DNA of 64,000 nt from an uncultured Alistipes sp. (lineage in GTDB: Bacteria > Bacteroidota > Bacteroidia > Bacteroidales > Rikenellaceae). The DNA is taken from assembly GCF_963931675.1 (NCBI RefSeq), contig NZ_OZ007039.1, forward strand, positions 2,517,806 through 2,581,805. Direction: 5' to 3'. The first letter of the stretch is position 1. Each line of letters opens with the position of its first letter. A program made the translations under genes and the position numbers. Below are positions 25,584 through 34,620 of this stretch, piece by piece. The notes beneath the pieces were generated by a model. The model saw nothing but the letters and a program-made list of their open reading frames with translations. It was not told the DNA's origin and searched no databases.

Positions 25584-28184
25584 TCATTTCTCAATTTCAT
25601 ACACTTTCCAATTACCATCTCCGGTATAGACTGCTTTCGCATTCACATAACAATTGGAAGTAATGTTATATTTTTCCAGTATAGTTTTATGGACATAGTA
25701 ATCACCAATAAATGCAAAATCTGGTTCTTCTCCATCATACCTATCTTTATATTTGAGTTCCAAATTACCGGAGAAGCGTTTTACTAAGTCACTATTACTC
25801 CCGTCAGTCAACTCTGCCCTAAGCACTTCCACTAATTTCTTTTGCTTACCCGGATTCTTCTTGTCACTGATTTCCTTGACAAAATAATGAATCTTAATGC
25901 AATCACCAACGGATGGACGCAAATCCGTCTGATCATAGTGCAGAATACCCGAAGCCTGTTTGGTACCTAATACAAAATGGAATAGTTTACGCTGATTATT
26001 GACATCATCTACTGCTGCAATCCTACACTTGAACTTCTCAATAGCTTCATCCTCAGCACACTTTTGTATGTTACATAAGAAAGTCTTGCTCTCTTCCTTG
26101 ACTTTCTTTTTGTATTGGCGCAGTTTGACAAAATCTCCTTTTTCAAGTTCCTTCCGCTCATAGTGCTCATAAACGAGTGTTGAATCGGTCAAATAAATAT
26201 GATAGACCTTTTTCTCTGTGTTTATATACTGAACATAGCCATATTGAATCGGCAAATTAAACCAATCTGCCGTTTCTGAGGGAATGGCAGTCAAAGGAAT
26301 ATATTTGATTACTGCTTCTTTCTTGGGCTGCTGCCATGGATAATCACCGGGAATGGTTCGGATTGTTTCATCTTTATACAATTTGAATTTCCAAACTTGT
26401 CCTTTATGACTATCGCTTAGCCCTGGGAATCTCTTCTTATCGGTAGCAAATTCAATTGCTTTACCGTCGACAAAAACTATCATGGTCTTTCCGTTCCCGT
26501 TTTTCCATTTGTCCACAAGTACAACTTCCGTGAAAGAAATATCTTCGTAAGCGTATTCTTCCGCTCTTGAGATATTTTCGGCATAAAGTGCCGCATTATT
26601 GTCAGATGCAGGAGTAACCGAGGAGCATTGCTCAAGAAGAGCATCCACTTCTGAATCAATACGCCAGCCCTTTTCAGCATAGTGTTTCTTATATTGGTCA
26701 AGTTCAACTACTGCATTTGCATATTTCTTGGATTTAATTAGTTGTTGAGCCAATTCCATTCGTATCTTCCCTATGAAGTCTTCATTCTTCTCTAAGCTTA
26801 GAGCTTTGCAAAGAAAAGCAATCTTTACATCCACATCTTCCCAACAATCGGCAAATTCACTCCAGATGTAGTATTTCTCTCCCATCTTCTGGCAAAGCTT
26901 TTTATAGATATCCTTTGCTTCTGCTTGCTGACCAGCGCGCAGATGAAGTAACGCTTTCGACCTGATATTCCAATCATCATCCGGTATCTTCTCTATGGCT
27001 ATTCCATAGAGGTCAATAAGCCATTGGAGGTCTCCTAGTTGTTCATCAGAAAGATTCTCAAGAGCTTCTTTGACTCTTTTCAGCGATTTGACAGCTAACG
27101 GTTTATAGGTTTCCCCATTATCTCCTTTCTCTTCTTGCCAGTCAGCTGTTCTTAGCTTCTCTGGGTTCCACCCTCTAAAAAAATCATAGAATCGCCATGC
27201 ATTGTTTTCCTTCATTGTGCGCTCGGCTAACCCAAGAACTTTCGAATGAGAAGTAGAGGCCGGAGTATCATTGGATAACTCTATATATTGGTTAAACAGC
27301 TCCCATGTAGATGAAGAAACACCGTCCTCAGTACTATGATACAGTTTCCAGAAGAAATGGTTTTTTATCATTTCGATAAAATCGTCTTTCCTATAGGGGA
27401 TAAGCCTAACAAATTCTTGAATCTCATCTAAAGGATAATCAACAATAGCCTTTGCAATTCTCGACATCAACGATGGAATGGTTTTGCCTTCGTTGCTACG
27501 TGAATCTTCAAAATCATCCAGTCGCAAATTGTTCGGATTCCATAACTTGAGAAACGATATGAGTTTGAAATTGCCATCTTGTTTAGAGTAATTAAGGGCG
27601 AAGTTCAATATTTGGGAATGCAGCATCGAAGGGCGCTCATTATGAAGGTAAATATAGTTCTTCAGTTGCGTCCGCACCTGTATTGAATCAAGTTGTGCAA
27701 TGTGATCTCGCAAATAACGGTATATTGTCCATCCATAGCTTTCATGCGCTTCTTCAGGAAGATTTCCGTCTACTGACAATTGGGTAAGAATTCCCCATGC
27801 TTTATCATTGTTGCCTTTCTGACTCAATTCTTTAGCTTCTTGAATCTGAGCGTAGAAAGGATTCACCATTAGTCTAAGTGCTTGTATTTTTCTAACAAGC
27901 ATTTCCGCAAACTCATCGAATTGGGTCTCGAAGTGCATACGCGACAGAAGAGCTGAAATTTTTCGCGCATCTACAATATTTCCTTTCTGTTGCTCCCTTT
28001 TGCAGATATCAATCAATGTCCATGCATAGGCTTTCAAAACATCTATATCTGTTCTGTTTTTTTGAAGATAATCTTCAGCCAGTTGTCTGGCATCATCCAA
28101 TAAACCATCGCGACGGAGAGCATAGATTTTAGTTGATATGCGAGGGGAGTAATCATTCTTATTATGAGAACTAAACTTTGCCAT
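25584..28184 (-). CDS. TPR protein with C-terminal OB/S1-like domains, putative defence partner
   Basis: 866 aa. Residues about 15-540 are helical repeats of TPR type; about 560-866 contain several small beta-barrel-like segments that look like S1/cold-shock (OB) domains, for example YGYVQYINTEKKVYHIYLT and the C-terminal FIGDYYVHKTILEKYNIT. Proteins of this build are described in NTP-dependent conflict systems (a recollection, to be tested by profile search). It is the last gene of the minus-strand operon, 14 bp after the NERD gene. No enzyme motif is visible, so it may be a sensor or scaffold that binds nucleic acid. Confidence 0.65.
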   Translation of the reverse strand: MAKFSSHNKNDYSPRISTKIYALRRDGLLDDARQLAEDYLQKNRTDIDVLKAYAWTLIDICKREQQKGNIVDARKISALLSRMHFETQFDEFAEMLVRKIQALRLMVNPFYAQIQEAKELSQKGNNDKAWGILTQLSVDGNLPEEAHESYGWTIYRYLRDHIAQLDSIQVRTQLKNYIYLHNERPSMLHSQILNFALNYSKQDGNFKLISFLKLWNPNNLRLDDFEDSRSNEGKTIPSLMSRIAKAIVDYPLDEIQEFVRLIPYRKDDFIEMIKNHFFWKLYHSTEDGVSSSTWELFNQYIELSNDTPASTSHSKVLGLAERTMKENNAWRFYDFFRGWNPEKLRTADWQEEKGDNGETYKPLAVKSLKRVKEALENLSDEQLGDLQWLIDLYGIAIEKIPDDDWNIRSKALLHLRAGQQAEAKDIYKKLCQKMGEKYYIWSEFADCWEDVDVKIAFLCKALSLEKNEDFIGKIRMELAQQLIKSKKYANAVVELDQYKKHYAEKGWRIDSEVDALLEQCSSVTPASDNNAALYAENISRAEEYAYEDISFTEVVLVDKWKNGNGKTMIVFVDGKAIEFATDKKRFPGLSDSHKGQVWKFKLYKDETIRTIPGDYPWQQPKKEAVIKYIPLTAIPSETADWFNLPIQYGYVQYINTEKKVYHIYLTDSTLVYEHYERKELEKGDFVKLRQYKKKVKEESKTFLCNIQKCAEDEAIEKFKCRIAAVDDVNNQRKLFHFVLGTKQASGILHYDQTDLRPSVGDCIKIHYFVKEISDKKNPGKQKKLVEVLRAELTDGSNSDLVKRFSGNLELKYKDRYDGEEPDFAFIGDYYVHKTILEKYNITSNCYVNAKAVYTGDGNWKVYEIEK

Positions 28185-28198
28185 TTTTACTGTCTAAA

Positions 28199-31132
28199 TT
28201 ATAGTTTTGTTGATTTAAATACAATCATTTCCCGCACCTCACTTGCAATGGTGGTATCAGTAACGTCGAACATCTCAATTTTGTTGATAAACCCTTTGCT
28301 ATGGCTTTCCAAGCTGGTTCCATACCATAGGCGGAGCATAGCGTTGCCGTTATCAGATGTAACCTTGCAGACAATCTGATAATCTTTACTGGACACTACC
28401 TCAAGCTTGAATCCCCGCTCTTTCATCTGCTCACCAAATACCTTAACGACTTCCAAAATATAATCAGGAGTATCCACAGATTTATTATATGACACAGCCT
28501 GGGAGAAGACTGTGTCGATGCACTGCTCAATACAGGTGGCATCAACTAACTCATTCGGCTCCATTCTAATTGCCGAGATACCATAAGAATCCTTAGCACC
28601 CTTGTTATGAATATCAATTACCAATTTCTTTTTTATCCCTTGTGGTACTGAAAATACGGCCTTGGTCAAATAATCATTGCACGGTTTGACCACCTCCAAG
28701 ATATAACCGCTTGGTTCGATAAGCTTTGCCAATTCACAAATAGCAGCTGACGCATTGACGTTATTAAGAACCATATCGGAAAAACGGGATGGCACTTTAT
28801 ACCCATCATATATAAGCAATTGCTTCGGTGGGTTAACACCTGAATCTGTTTCGCTCACGGTACAATTCATAAATGGATGGACATATTGCGGTTGTGCAAT
28901 ATAGAATACTCCTGCCGTAACACAGAGCCCACTGTATAGCCATCTGAAATAAGACTCATTGCATATTCCGTCATTCTCCGTGCGGAATCCTTTCAAGATG
29001 ACATTGTCAAATTCGGAGCCGACAGCCTTATGAACAGTTATAGCCCATGCATATTTCGCATACATTACATTGATAAGCGGATCGTTCTCACGGGAAGACC
29101 GTTGAATGTCACTCTCGTACCTATCATAATAACATTTGAGTAATGAACGGGCCACTTTCGTTGTTTTGACCGGTACCCTATCTTCTTTCTGGACAGAACG
29201 GTTTTGAATAATGTTTTCTATCGCTTCTTTCTCATCATTAGAGAGGGCTTGATAGTCCGCATCAGATAGTAACTGACTATAAAATTCAGTCTTGGCAAAT
29301 GGTGACGACTTCTTTCGTTCAGTAATACGACGATTAATGAAGACATTAACTGCAATCTGTTCCTCCTTAGTCAATTCATCTGAACAATCCAAATAATTGT
29401 CAAGTACCCAAATTTCGGCATCCTGCCCACTTAGGCTCAAACATTTAACAGATATTTTTGTAAAAGACAGAAACATTGGACGAGGATAAGCCTTAATGGA
29501 GATTGTTTCACTATGCTTCTCAAGCACATCCTTTACAGTAAAATACATCCCGTTCAGCACTCTTTTGGGATTACCAAACCCGGTCTCATCAGGGATATAG
29601 ATATTATTATTGGCAATAAGAAGGTCGCCTGCTGCAAGTTCCTTCCCATTATTCAAACAATGATGCTTAACCCAAAGATTGGTTTTCAGACAGTCGCTTT
29701 TCTTGAAAAACAGGACCGACTGCTTAGGTTCTTGCTGCAATGGAGCCATAAACCATTCTTTCATTTTGTCGGTAATCGCATCTTTCCTGATCTCAACGAT
29801 AGACCCGTCATCAAAGGCATAATTCAAGTTGTTGAACAGCTGTGCATCCATACTCTTGGCGAGACTACATTTTAGAGACTCCTTGCAGGACTCATGTGAA
29901 TCGCAGGCCGGCTGATGATAGTAATGAATAACCCTATCCTCGCAGATAGTTTGAAGATTAGCCACATTGATAGCAGAATCGTCGGAAGAGCCGAAAGATA
30001 GCATATAAGGGTCACCGATGAAAACGATTTTCCGCTCAGATGCCGGATTGGCAAAGGCGATGAAGTCCTCAAGCAAACGCCCTGTTCCAAAGCGAAGCAA
30101 ATCTGATTGAGAGAGGCTGCGGCTTACAAGATGCGCATCATACACCATTAACAATGCTCGCTCATCCAATCCGGCATCCGAACGGATGGGAATAACCTGC
30201 ATGGCCTCATCGTCTTCTTCATCTTCGGATGTCTCGTTCCCTCCGTATATGAATGAGTAAAGGCTGGAAGCCTCTATCCCGCGCTGTCCCAACCGGCGGC
30301 TAATTCTATTTGAATGACAAAGTCCTTGAATTTCAGGAATTCTGTAATTATCTGCAATAGAAAAAATGTATTTTGCCCAATTATCCCGTTCTTCTGCATC
30401 CATCGACGTTAAGACAAGAAGGTCGTTGCCCTCTGTTTGCATAAAGGTATCGATAGTAGATTTTGCCCCTTTCCCGACAATGATGTCTTGCTTGCAAATC
30501 ACCCCCGTATCAAATGAATAGTCTTGAATATATTCATCGGATGGGAAGATGCTTTTAATCGCCTTGGCTATCTCTTCATCGAAAGCATTATCATTATTCA
30601 AATCATAAAGCAAGGCCCCTATCTCCGATTCTTGTACAATCTTATAATAAGGATATTTCCCCGGAACCTTATTGCTGAGCTTAAGCGGTCCTGAAAAGAT
30701 ATTTGCTATGCACACCCGGGATGGATTGATTTTTTGCCCGAGAATTGGATTATGCTCAACGATTTCTCTGAATGCGTTTCTATATGAAACAAGCTGGAGA
30801 AACGGATTCAAGAAATGGGCACCTGCCTTAACCTCTATATTCTGGCAGTCCGATACTTTTTCTGCATACCAAGGATAACTCTTAAATTCATCATCGCCCC
30901 GTGGAATAATCAGTTGACCCGAATAGTCTTTGAAGTCAATAATTATCACTCCATGATTGAAAAAGAGAATCGCATCTGCACGAAAGCGCCGATATTTCTC
31001 ATTAAATGGATTACCAATAAGAATGCCATCGTAATTGTGCTTTTTGAACGCGGCATCTACTATCTTGACCACGCGGCGGAATTGCTCATTCTCGTGCGTT
31101 GCTGCCTGCTGATGTAAAACCTCTAACGCCAT
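28199..31132 (-). CDS. NERD-nuclease protein with a degenerate SF1 helicase module
   Basis: 977 aa. The NERD-type PD-(D/E)xK nuclease at the N-terminus has Asp53, then Asp66-x-Lys68 (IDFK), and the NP..Q motif (Asn109, Gln113). Helicase-like motifs follow, but the P-loop reads GKGAKST (220-226), motif II is YDAH (331-334) without the usual Glu, motif III is GDPYML rather than GDxxQL, and the arginine-containing motif near YSGLCVTAG is gone, while HKAVGSEFD is kept. So the nuclease looks intact and the ATPase doubtful. AT-rich, foreign composition. A defence role is inferred from domains and context. Confidence 0.75.
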   Translation of the reverse strand: MALEVLHQQAATHENEQFRRVVKIVDAAFKKHNYDGILIGNPFNEKYRRFRADAILFFNHGVIIIDFKDYSGQLIIPRGDDEFKSYPWYAEKVSDCQNIEVKAGAHFLNPFLQLVSYRNAFREIVEHNPILGQKINPSRVCIANIFSGPLKLSNKVPGKYPYYKIVQESEIGALLYDLNNDNAFDEEIAKAIKSIFPSDEYIQDYSFDTGVICKQDIIVGKGAKSTIDTFMQTEGNDLLVLTSMDAEERDNWAKYIFSIADNYRIPEIQGLCHSNRISRRLGQRGIEASSLYSFIYGGNETSEDEEDDEAMQVIPIRSDAGLDERALLMVYDAHLVSRSLSQSDLLRFGTGRLLEDFIAFANPASERKIVFIGDPYMLSFGSSDDSAINVANLQTICEDRVIHYYHQPACDSHESCKESLKCSLAKSMDAQLFNNLNYAFDDGSIVEIRKDAITDKMKEWFMAPLQQEPKQSVLFFKKSDCLKTNLWVKHHCLNNGKELAAGDLLIANNNIYIPDETGFGNPKRVLNGMYFTVKDVLEKHSETISIKAYPRPMFLSFTKISVKCLSLSGQDAEIWVLDNYLDCSDELTKEEQIAVNVFINRRITERKKSSPFAKTEFYSQLLSDADYQALSNDEKEAIENIIQNRSVQKEDRVPVKTTKVARSLLKCYYDRYESDIQRSSRENDPLINVMYAKYAWAITVHKAVGSEFDNVILKGFRTENDGICNESYFRWLYSGLCVTAGVFYIAQPQYVHPFMNCTVSETDSGVNPPKQLLIYDGYKVPSRFSDMVLNNVNASAAICELAKLIEPSGYILEVVKPCNDYLTKAVFSVPQGIKKKLVIDIHNKGAKDSYGISAIRMEPNELVDATCIEQCIDTVFSQAVSYNKSVDTPDYILEVVKVFGEQMKERGFKLEVVSSKDYQIVCKVTSDNGNAMLRLWYGTSLESHSKGFINKIEMFDVTDTTIASEVREMIVFKSTKL

Positions 31133-31260
31133 AAGACCTTAATTATTTCTAATTATAAAATTTTGCAATTCTTCCTCAATTGGATTTAATCCATACATTA
31201 TGCAAGATAGTTAATGAATATCTCAGTTTCGTTTATATCAACATTAATGTATGCCATACG

Positions 31261-32274
31261 TCAACGATTATTTTTCCATTCCAATGCCCTGAATCTGTCC
31301 TGCAACTCATGCAACTGCTCCATAATCTCATCAAACGAGGGCGCATTAGCATAAATAAAGCCGATTTGCATCTGCTTATAGTCGTCCCGCAAAGCCTCTT
31401 CAATGCTTTCAGGAGGAAGAAATGATATTGTATGCGGAAGATGTGTTGTGTAATCCAGTCCGCTCCATGCCGTAAACTTATTGCGATGAGCCACAATGTC
31501 TTCATATAGTTGTACATTTTGCATTGCTTCCATTGCAAACGGTTTATCCATCATCTTTACAATGTCATACATGTGTCGTGTGATACGTTCGATATGCGTA
31601 CAGCCATTGGGACGGTTAAACTCTTCATGCAAAAGAAAAACCTTTTCCAAGAATGTCCGTCCTGGCACTACTGTGGGGACTGCAAATATCGGCAATGAAA
31701 AATCTTCATCCGGATAGGCATCTTCTATCATAGAACGCATTTCTATCTGTTCCGACGGTTCCATGAGAGAACGACAACTTATCTCAACTTTGACTCGCTC
31801 CGGTATATATTGCATTTTCGTTTGCAGCACTGAATTATACTCGACAAACAGGACTACAGGGTCAAGGTCGCTGACAGACGTCTCCGGAACTATGACTTTA
31901 CAACACTCTGAAAGATCATACTCTTTTAATCTGTTCTCTACGTCAAGCGCAAAAGTGCCATCTATGAACTTCTTGGAGTCTTTCCGCAACTTAGTCCGTT
32001 GACTTTTAGTCTCAATATTTGTGAAACCGAGATATTGGGGATCTATTGCAAGGTCAATATCTTCCGAAAACCGTTCTATTAATCCCCAACCTTTGCTAAG
32101 GCTTGTTCCTCCCTTGAAAACAAAAGCTGCTGCATACGGCAAAGAAAATATGGCACGCAACACCATACTGACCCAGTAGTCCTTTTCTACGGCATTGTCC
32201 ACAATCCCTTTCTCTTCGGCTACATTAGCCAAAATGGTAAGTTGTTCTTCTTTTGTAAGCTTAGTAAAATTCAT
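31261..32274 (-). CDS. abiEii: AbiEii/AbiGii-type nucleotidyltransferase toxin
   Basis: 337 aa. FKGGTSLSKGW (53-63) followed by RFSEDIDLA (68-76, Asp72 and Asp74) is the nucleotidyltransferase signature of PF08843. Toxins of this family stop growth by modifying tRNA or other targets, as in type IV toxin-antitoxin and abortive-infection systems. Its ATG overlaps the stop of the antitoxin gene (ATGA), the classic AbiE arrangement. The target here is unknown. Confidence 0.87.
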   Translation of the reverse strand: MNFTKLTKEEQLTILANVAEEKGIVDNAVEKDYWVSMVLRAIFSLPYAAAFVFKGGTSLSKGWGLIERFSEDIDLAIDPQYLGFTNIETKSQRTKLRKDSKKFIDGTFALDVENRLKEYDLSECCKVIVPETSVSDLDPVVLFVEYNSVLQTKMQYIPERVKVEISCRSLMEPSEQIEMRSMIEDAYPDEDFSLPIFAVPTVVPGRTFLEKVFLLHEEFNRPNGCTHIERITRHMYDIVKMMDKPFAMEAMQNVQLYEDIVAHRNKFTAWSGLDYTTHLPHTISFLPPESIEEALRDDYKQMQIGFIYANAPSFDEIMEQLHELQDRFRALEWKNNR

Positions 32275-32861
32275 AATGCAAGTCTTTGTTTAATCCATTG
32301 CGGGGCAATGCTGTAATCGTATTTGATTTCATCAGGACTACCATATTTTTCAATGGCTTGTTTTATGATTGCAACCTGTTCATCTGTCACGTTATCTTTC
32401 CCTAATTCTTTCATGGCAGCGACTATAAGTGGAAACAAGTCTGTCTTGTAGGCAAAATTGCGAGGTGCGCTGCGCTTGAATATGATTTTACGGTTCCCGA
32501 TAGTAAGTTCCCTTGCTGTGGCATCTGTCAAATAGACTGCATTCATCGTGACCTGTGTGGAAAGTCCCAATTTGTTCAATGCTGTCAATCCACTAGGTAT
32601 AATACGAGCCTTATCCTTTTCCGCTATGGCGTATGCGATATCTTCTATAGAGGGACGAAGTACACCGAACTTATTCCGTAATGGATATAAATATAGACCT
32701 TGAGAAAGACGAATGAGCACACCTTCTTTCTCTAATCGGGAAAGCGCACGAGTAACTAGCCCGTCATTATTCAGATGGGCAAAATCGCTCACCATATAAA
32801 GCCTGTTCGGTCCGTTTCGGTTTATAATGTTTCGTATTTCCTTCGTCAGTATCGTCTTCAT
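32271..32861 (-). CDS. abiEi: AbiEi-like antitoxin/regulator (DUF6088-type)
   Basis: 196 aa from ATG 32861; a GTG at 32867 would add two residues. The N-terminal winged helix (about 10-60, with LSRLEKEGVLIRLSQGLYLY) is typical of AbiEi/DUF6088 proteins, and the remainder is the antitoxin domain. In known systems this protein represses its own promoter and restrains the partner nucleotidyltransferase. The strong promoter at 32882-32912 and the inverted repeat just upstream fit autoregulation. Confidence 0.82.
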   Translation of the reverse strand: MKTILTKEIRNIINRNGPNRLYMVSDFAHLNNDGLVTRALSRLEKEGVLIRLSQGLYLYPLRNKFGVLRPSIEDIAYAIAEKDKARIIPSGLTALNKLGLSTQVTMNAVYLTDATARELTIGNRKIIFKRSAPRNFAYKTDLFPLIVAAMKELGKDNVTDEQVAIIKQAIEKYGSPDEIKYDYSIAPQWIKQRLAL

Positions 32862-32881
32862 ATTCACAATGATTCTAGTTG

Positions 32882-32948
32882 CAAAGATACGATATTACTC
32901 TTGATGTAGCAATAAAATGTCCGAAATTCTTAAAGAAAATCGGACATT
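32882..32948 (-). promoter_or_regulatory. Promoter and candidate operator of the AbiE operon
   Basis: On the minus strand TTG (32912-32910), a 20-nt spacer and TATCTTTG (32889-32882) form a full consensus promoter. Directly upstream is a perfect 9-bp inverted repeat (AATGTCCGA at 32916-32924, TCGGACATT at 32940-32948), a plausible AbiEi operator. Confidence 0.7.
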
Positions 32949-33537
32949 ATAGAATGCTTTGCGGCTTAATACCCCGATCATGAACCGAGTACATTAAGTT
33001 AGGGTTATCATAGTTCGCCAATGGGTTGTTCTAACCAACCTTTTGGCGAACATTAACACCATACCTCAAAATGAAGAGCTTTTATTAGACAGTGGAGCAA
33101 AATAATAATAACCTTTGGGAAACCGACAGAATATGGGAATTATACGGTATCAAATAAAAGATAAAGACTAATATATAAATTGATTATCAGATTAGTATAT
33201 AATCATTCTCGGTTCAAGCGTGGAGCCGATTTCGCCTATCTTGTTGAAGGTTGTGGAAGGACCCAAGCGAAAATAGACGATGCAATACCCCACACTCGGA
33301 TAGATATGGGGTATGGGCACCACGTATGGTGCCGACCGCATGATCTAAACAAGCAATGATGTGCCGTTCGTCGTCCTTTCACTTTCGAAAACTTCCACAT
33401 TTTCAACAAAGGACCGTGCGAAAACACTTGCTATGTAAGCGCCGCTTGCCCGACACGACAAAGAGAAAATAATTTCCACACAACGAACGGCTTCGCCAGG
33501 GTACTGCCCTGAAAAAAACATTTCCCGCTTTTTTTGC
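32949..33537. other. Gene-free AT-rich region, probable right end of the mobile element
   Basis: No supported gene. It contains two clear hairpins: 33013-33021/33043-33051 (9 bp, with further pairing inside the loop) and GGCACCA/TGGTGCC at 33316-33322/33327-33333. Composition changes from AT-rich to host-like towards 33.5 kb, so the right junction is probably in this stretch. The short frame at 33236-33427 has no features of a gene. Confidence 0.5.
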
Positions 33538-33545
33538 TATCTTTG
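33538..33545 (+). promoter_or_regulatory. -7 box of the LytS/LytTR operon
   Basis: TATCTTTG ends only 4 nt before the ATG at 33550, so the mRNA should have almost no leader. Confidence 0.65.
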
Positions 33546-33549
33546 TCCC

Positions 33550-34620
33550 ATGAAGTTTTCCAGAAAACAAACCATAGGCGAAAACCTCCTCTATCTGATG
33601 GTCTGGGCCGCCATCTTCCTGGTCCCCGTGCTCAACTCACAGATGATGTCCGAATTGCACATCAATCTGGAAAACGTGCTGATCGCCTGGCGCCAGATCG
33701 CTCCCTACTTCGTCATATTCCTCATCCACAATGTGGTCCTCGCCCCGAGGTACATGCTCCGCAGAAAATACTGGAAATACCTCCTCAGCGACCTCGCTCT
33801 GATCATCGGAGTTTTCTGGCTCGTCCAGATCTACGAGGAACACCTCGCCAACAACCTCATCGCACAGGCCAACACCAACGTCTCCGAAGCATACCGGCAG
33901 GCGTCGTTCTCCAACCTCGAAGTCTACTGGAACATCGTCCTCGGGTTCTTCATGACCGGCGCCAACACGGGCATCAAGCTCATCTACCAGTCCATGCGCG
34001 ACGAACAGAAAATGGAGGCTCTCAAACGGCAGAACCTCCAGGCCGAAATGGATTATCTGAAGTATCAGATCAACCCCCATTTCTTCATGAATACCCTCAA
34101 CAACATCCATGCTCTGATCGACATCGATGCCGAATCGGCCAAAAACGCCGTGATCGAACTCTCGAAGATGATGCGATACGTCCTCTATGACTCGGGACAC
34201 GAACTCATCTCCCTGAACCGCGACATCCAGTTCCTGGAAAACTACATCGAACTGATGCGAATCCGGTACACCGACGACGTGGATATTCGGTTGGAGTATC
34301 CGCACAACCTGCCCGAACAGGTCTCGATCCCGCCCCTGCTGCTGATCGTCTTCGTGGAGAACGCCTTCAAGCATGGAATCAGCTACAACCACCCCTCGTT
34401 CATCCGCATCCGCGTCGGATACGCCGACGAAAAGGTCTTCGCTTCCATCGAAAACAGCCGCCATACCGCACCCGAAAAACACCACGAAGCCGGAATCGGA
34501 CTCGAAAACGTCCGCAAACGGCTCTCGCTCATCTACGGCGAAAAGGGCTATTCCCTGGAGATCCTCGAAGCCGAAACAACCTATACCGTCAACCTCGAAA
34601 TCCCGACTCTCCATGCTTAA
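33550..34620 (+). CDS. LytS-family sensor histidine kinase
   Basis: 356 aa. Four hydrophobic segments (about 12-30, 48-68, 78-98, 120-142) form the membrane sensor. A coiled coil follows, then the His_kinase domain (PF06580) with the phospho-acceptor His177 in QINPHFFMNTLNN and the N box FVENAFKHG, and a HATPase domain with GIGLENVRKRL. It should autophosphorylate and pass the phosphate to the LytTR regulator encoded next, with which it overlaps by 8 bp. The signal is unknown. Confidence 0.9.
   Translation: MKFSRKQTIGENLLYLMVWAAIFLVPVLNSQMMSELHINLENVLIAWRQIAPYFVIFLIHNVVLAPRYMLRRKYWKYLLSDLALIIGVFWLVQIYEEHLANNLIAQANTNVSEAYRQASFSNLEVYWNIVLGFFMTGANTGIKLIYQSMRDEQKMEALKRQNLQAEMDYLKYQINPHFFMNTLNNIHALIDIDAESAKNAVIELSKMMRYVLYDSGHELISLNRDIQFLENYIELMRIRYTDDVDIRLEYPHNLPEQVSIPPLLLIVFVENAFKHGISYNHPSFIRIRVGYADEKVFASIENSRHTAPEKHHEAGIGLENVRKRLSLIYGEKGYSLEILEAETTYTVNLEIPTLHA

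Larger units (their letters stand above)
16700..33450. mobile_element. Integrated mobilizable element with defence-like cargo (ends approximate)
   Basis: Two tyrosine recombinases, an excisionase-like HTH gene, replication-type genes (DUF3987 ATPase, zinc-finger primase-like protein) and a MobV relaxase form a plus-strand integration/mobilization module (16.8-25.4 kb). AT-rich minus-strand cargo (25.6-32.9 kb) follows. There is no conjugation machinery, so transfer would need a helper. Both flanks return to GC-rich host genes (ftsK/LolA side; LytS side). Limits are set by composition and gene content, not by identified att repeats. Confidence 0.75.

Noticed and set aside
16657..33080. TCAAAATGAA (16657 and 33066) and CTAAACAAG (16675 and 33344) as flanking direct repeats of the mobile element
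   Set aside because: Nine- and ten-base matches are expected by chance between regions of this size; no clean junction with host genes is seen.
33236..33427. Small frame in the gene-free right end
   Set aside because: 63 codons, basic, no start signal; spans a hairpin.
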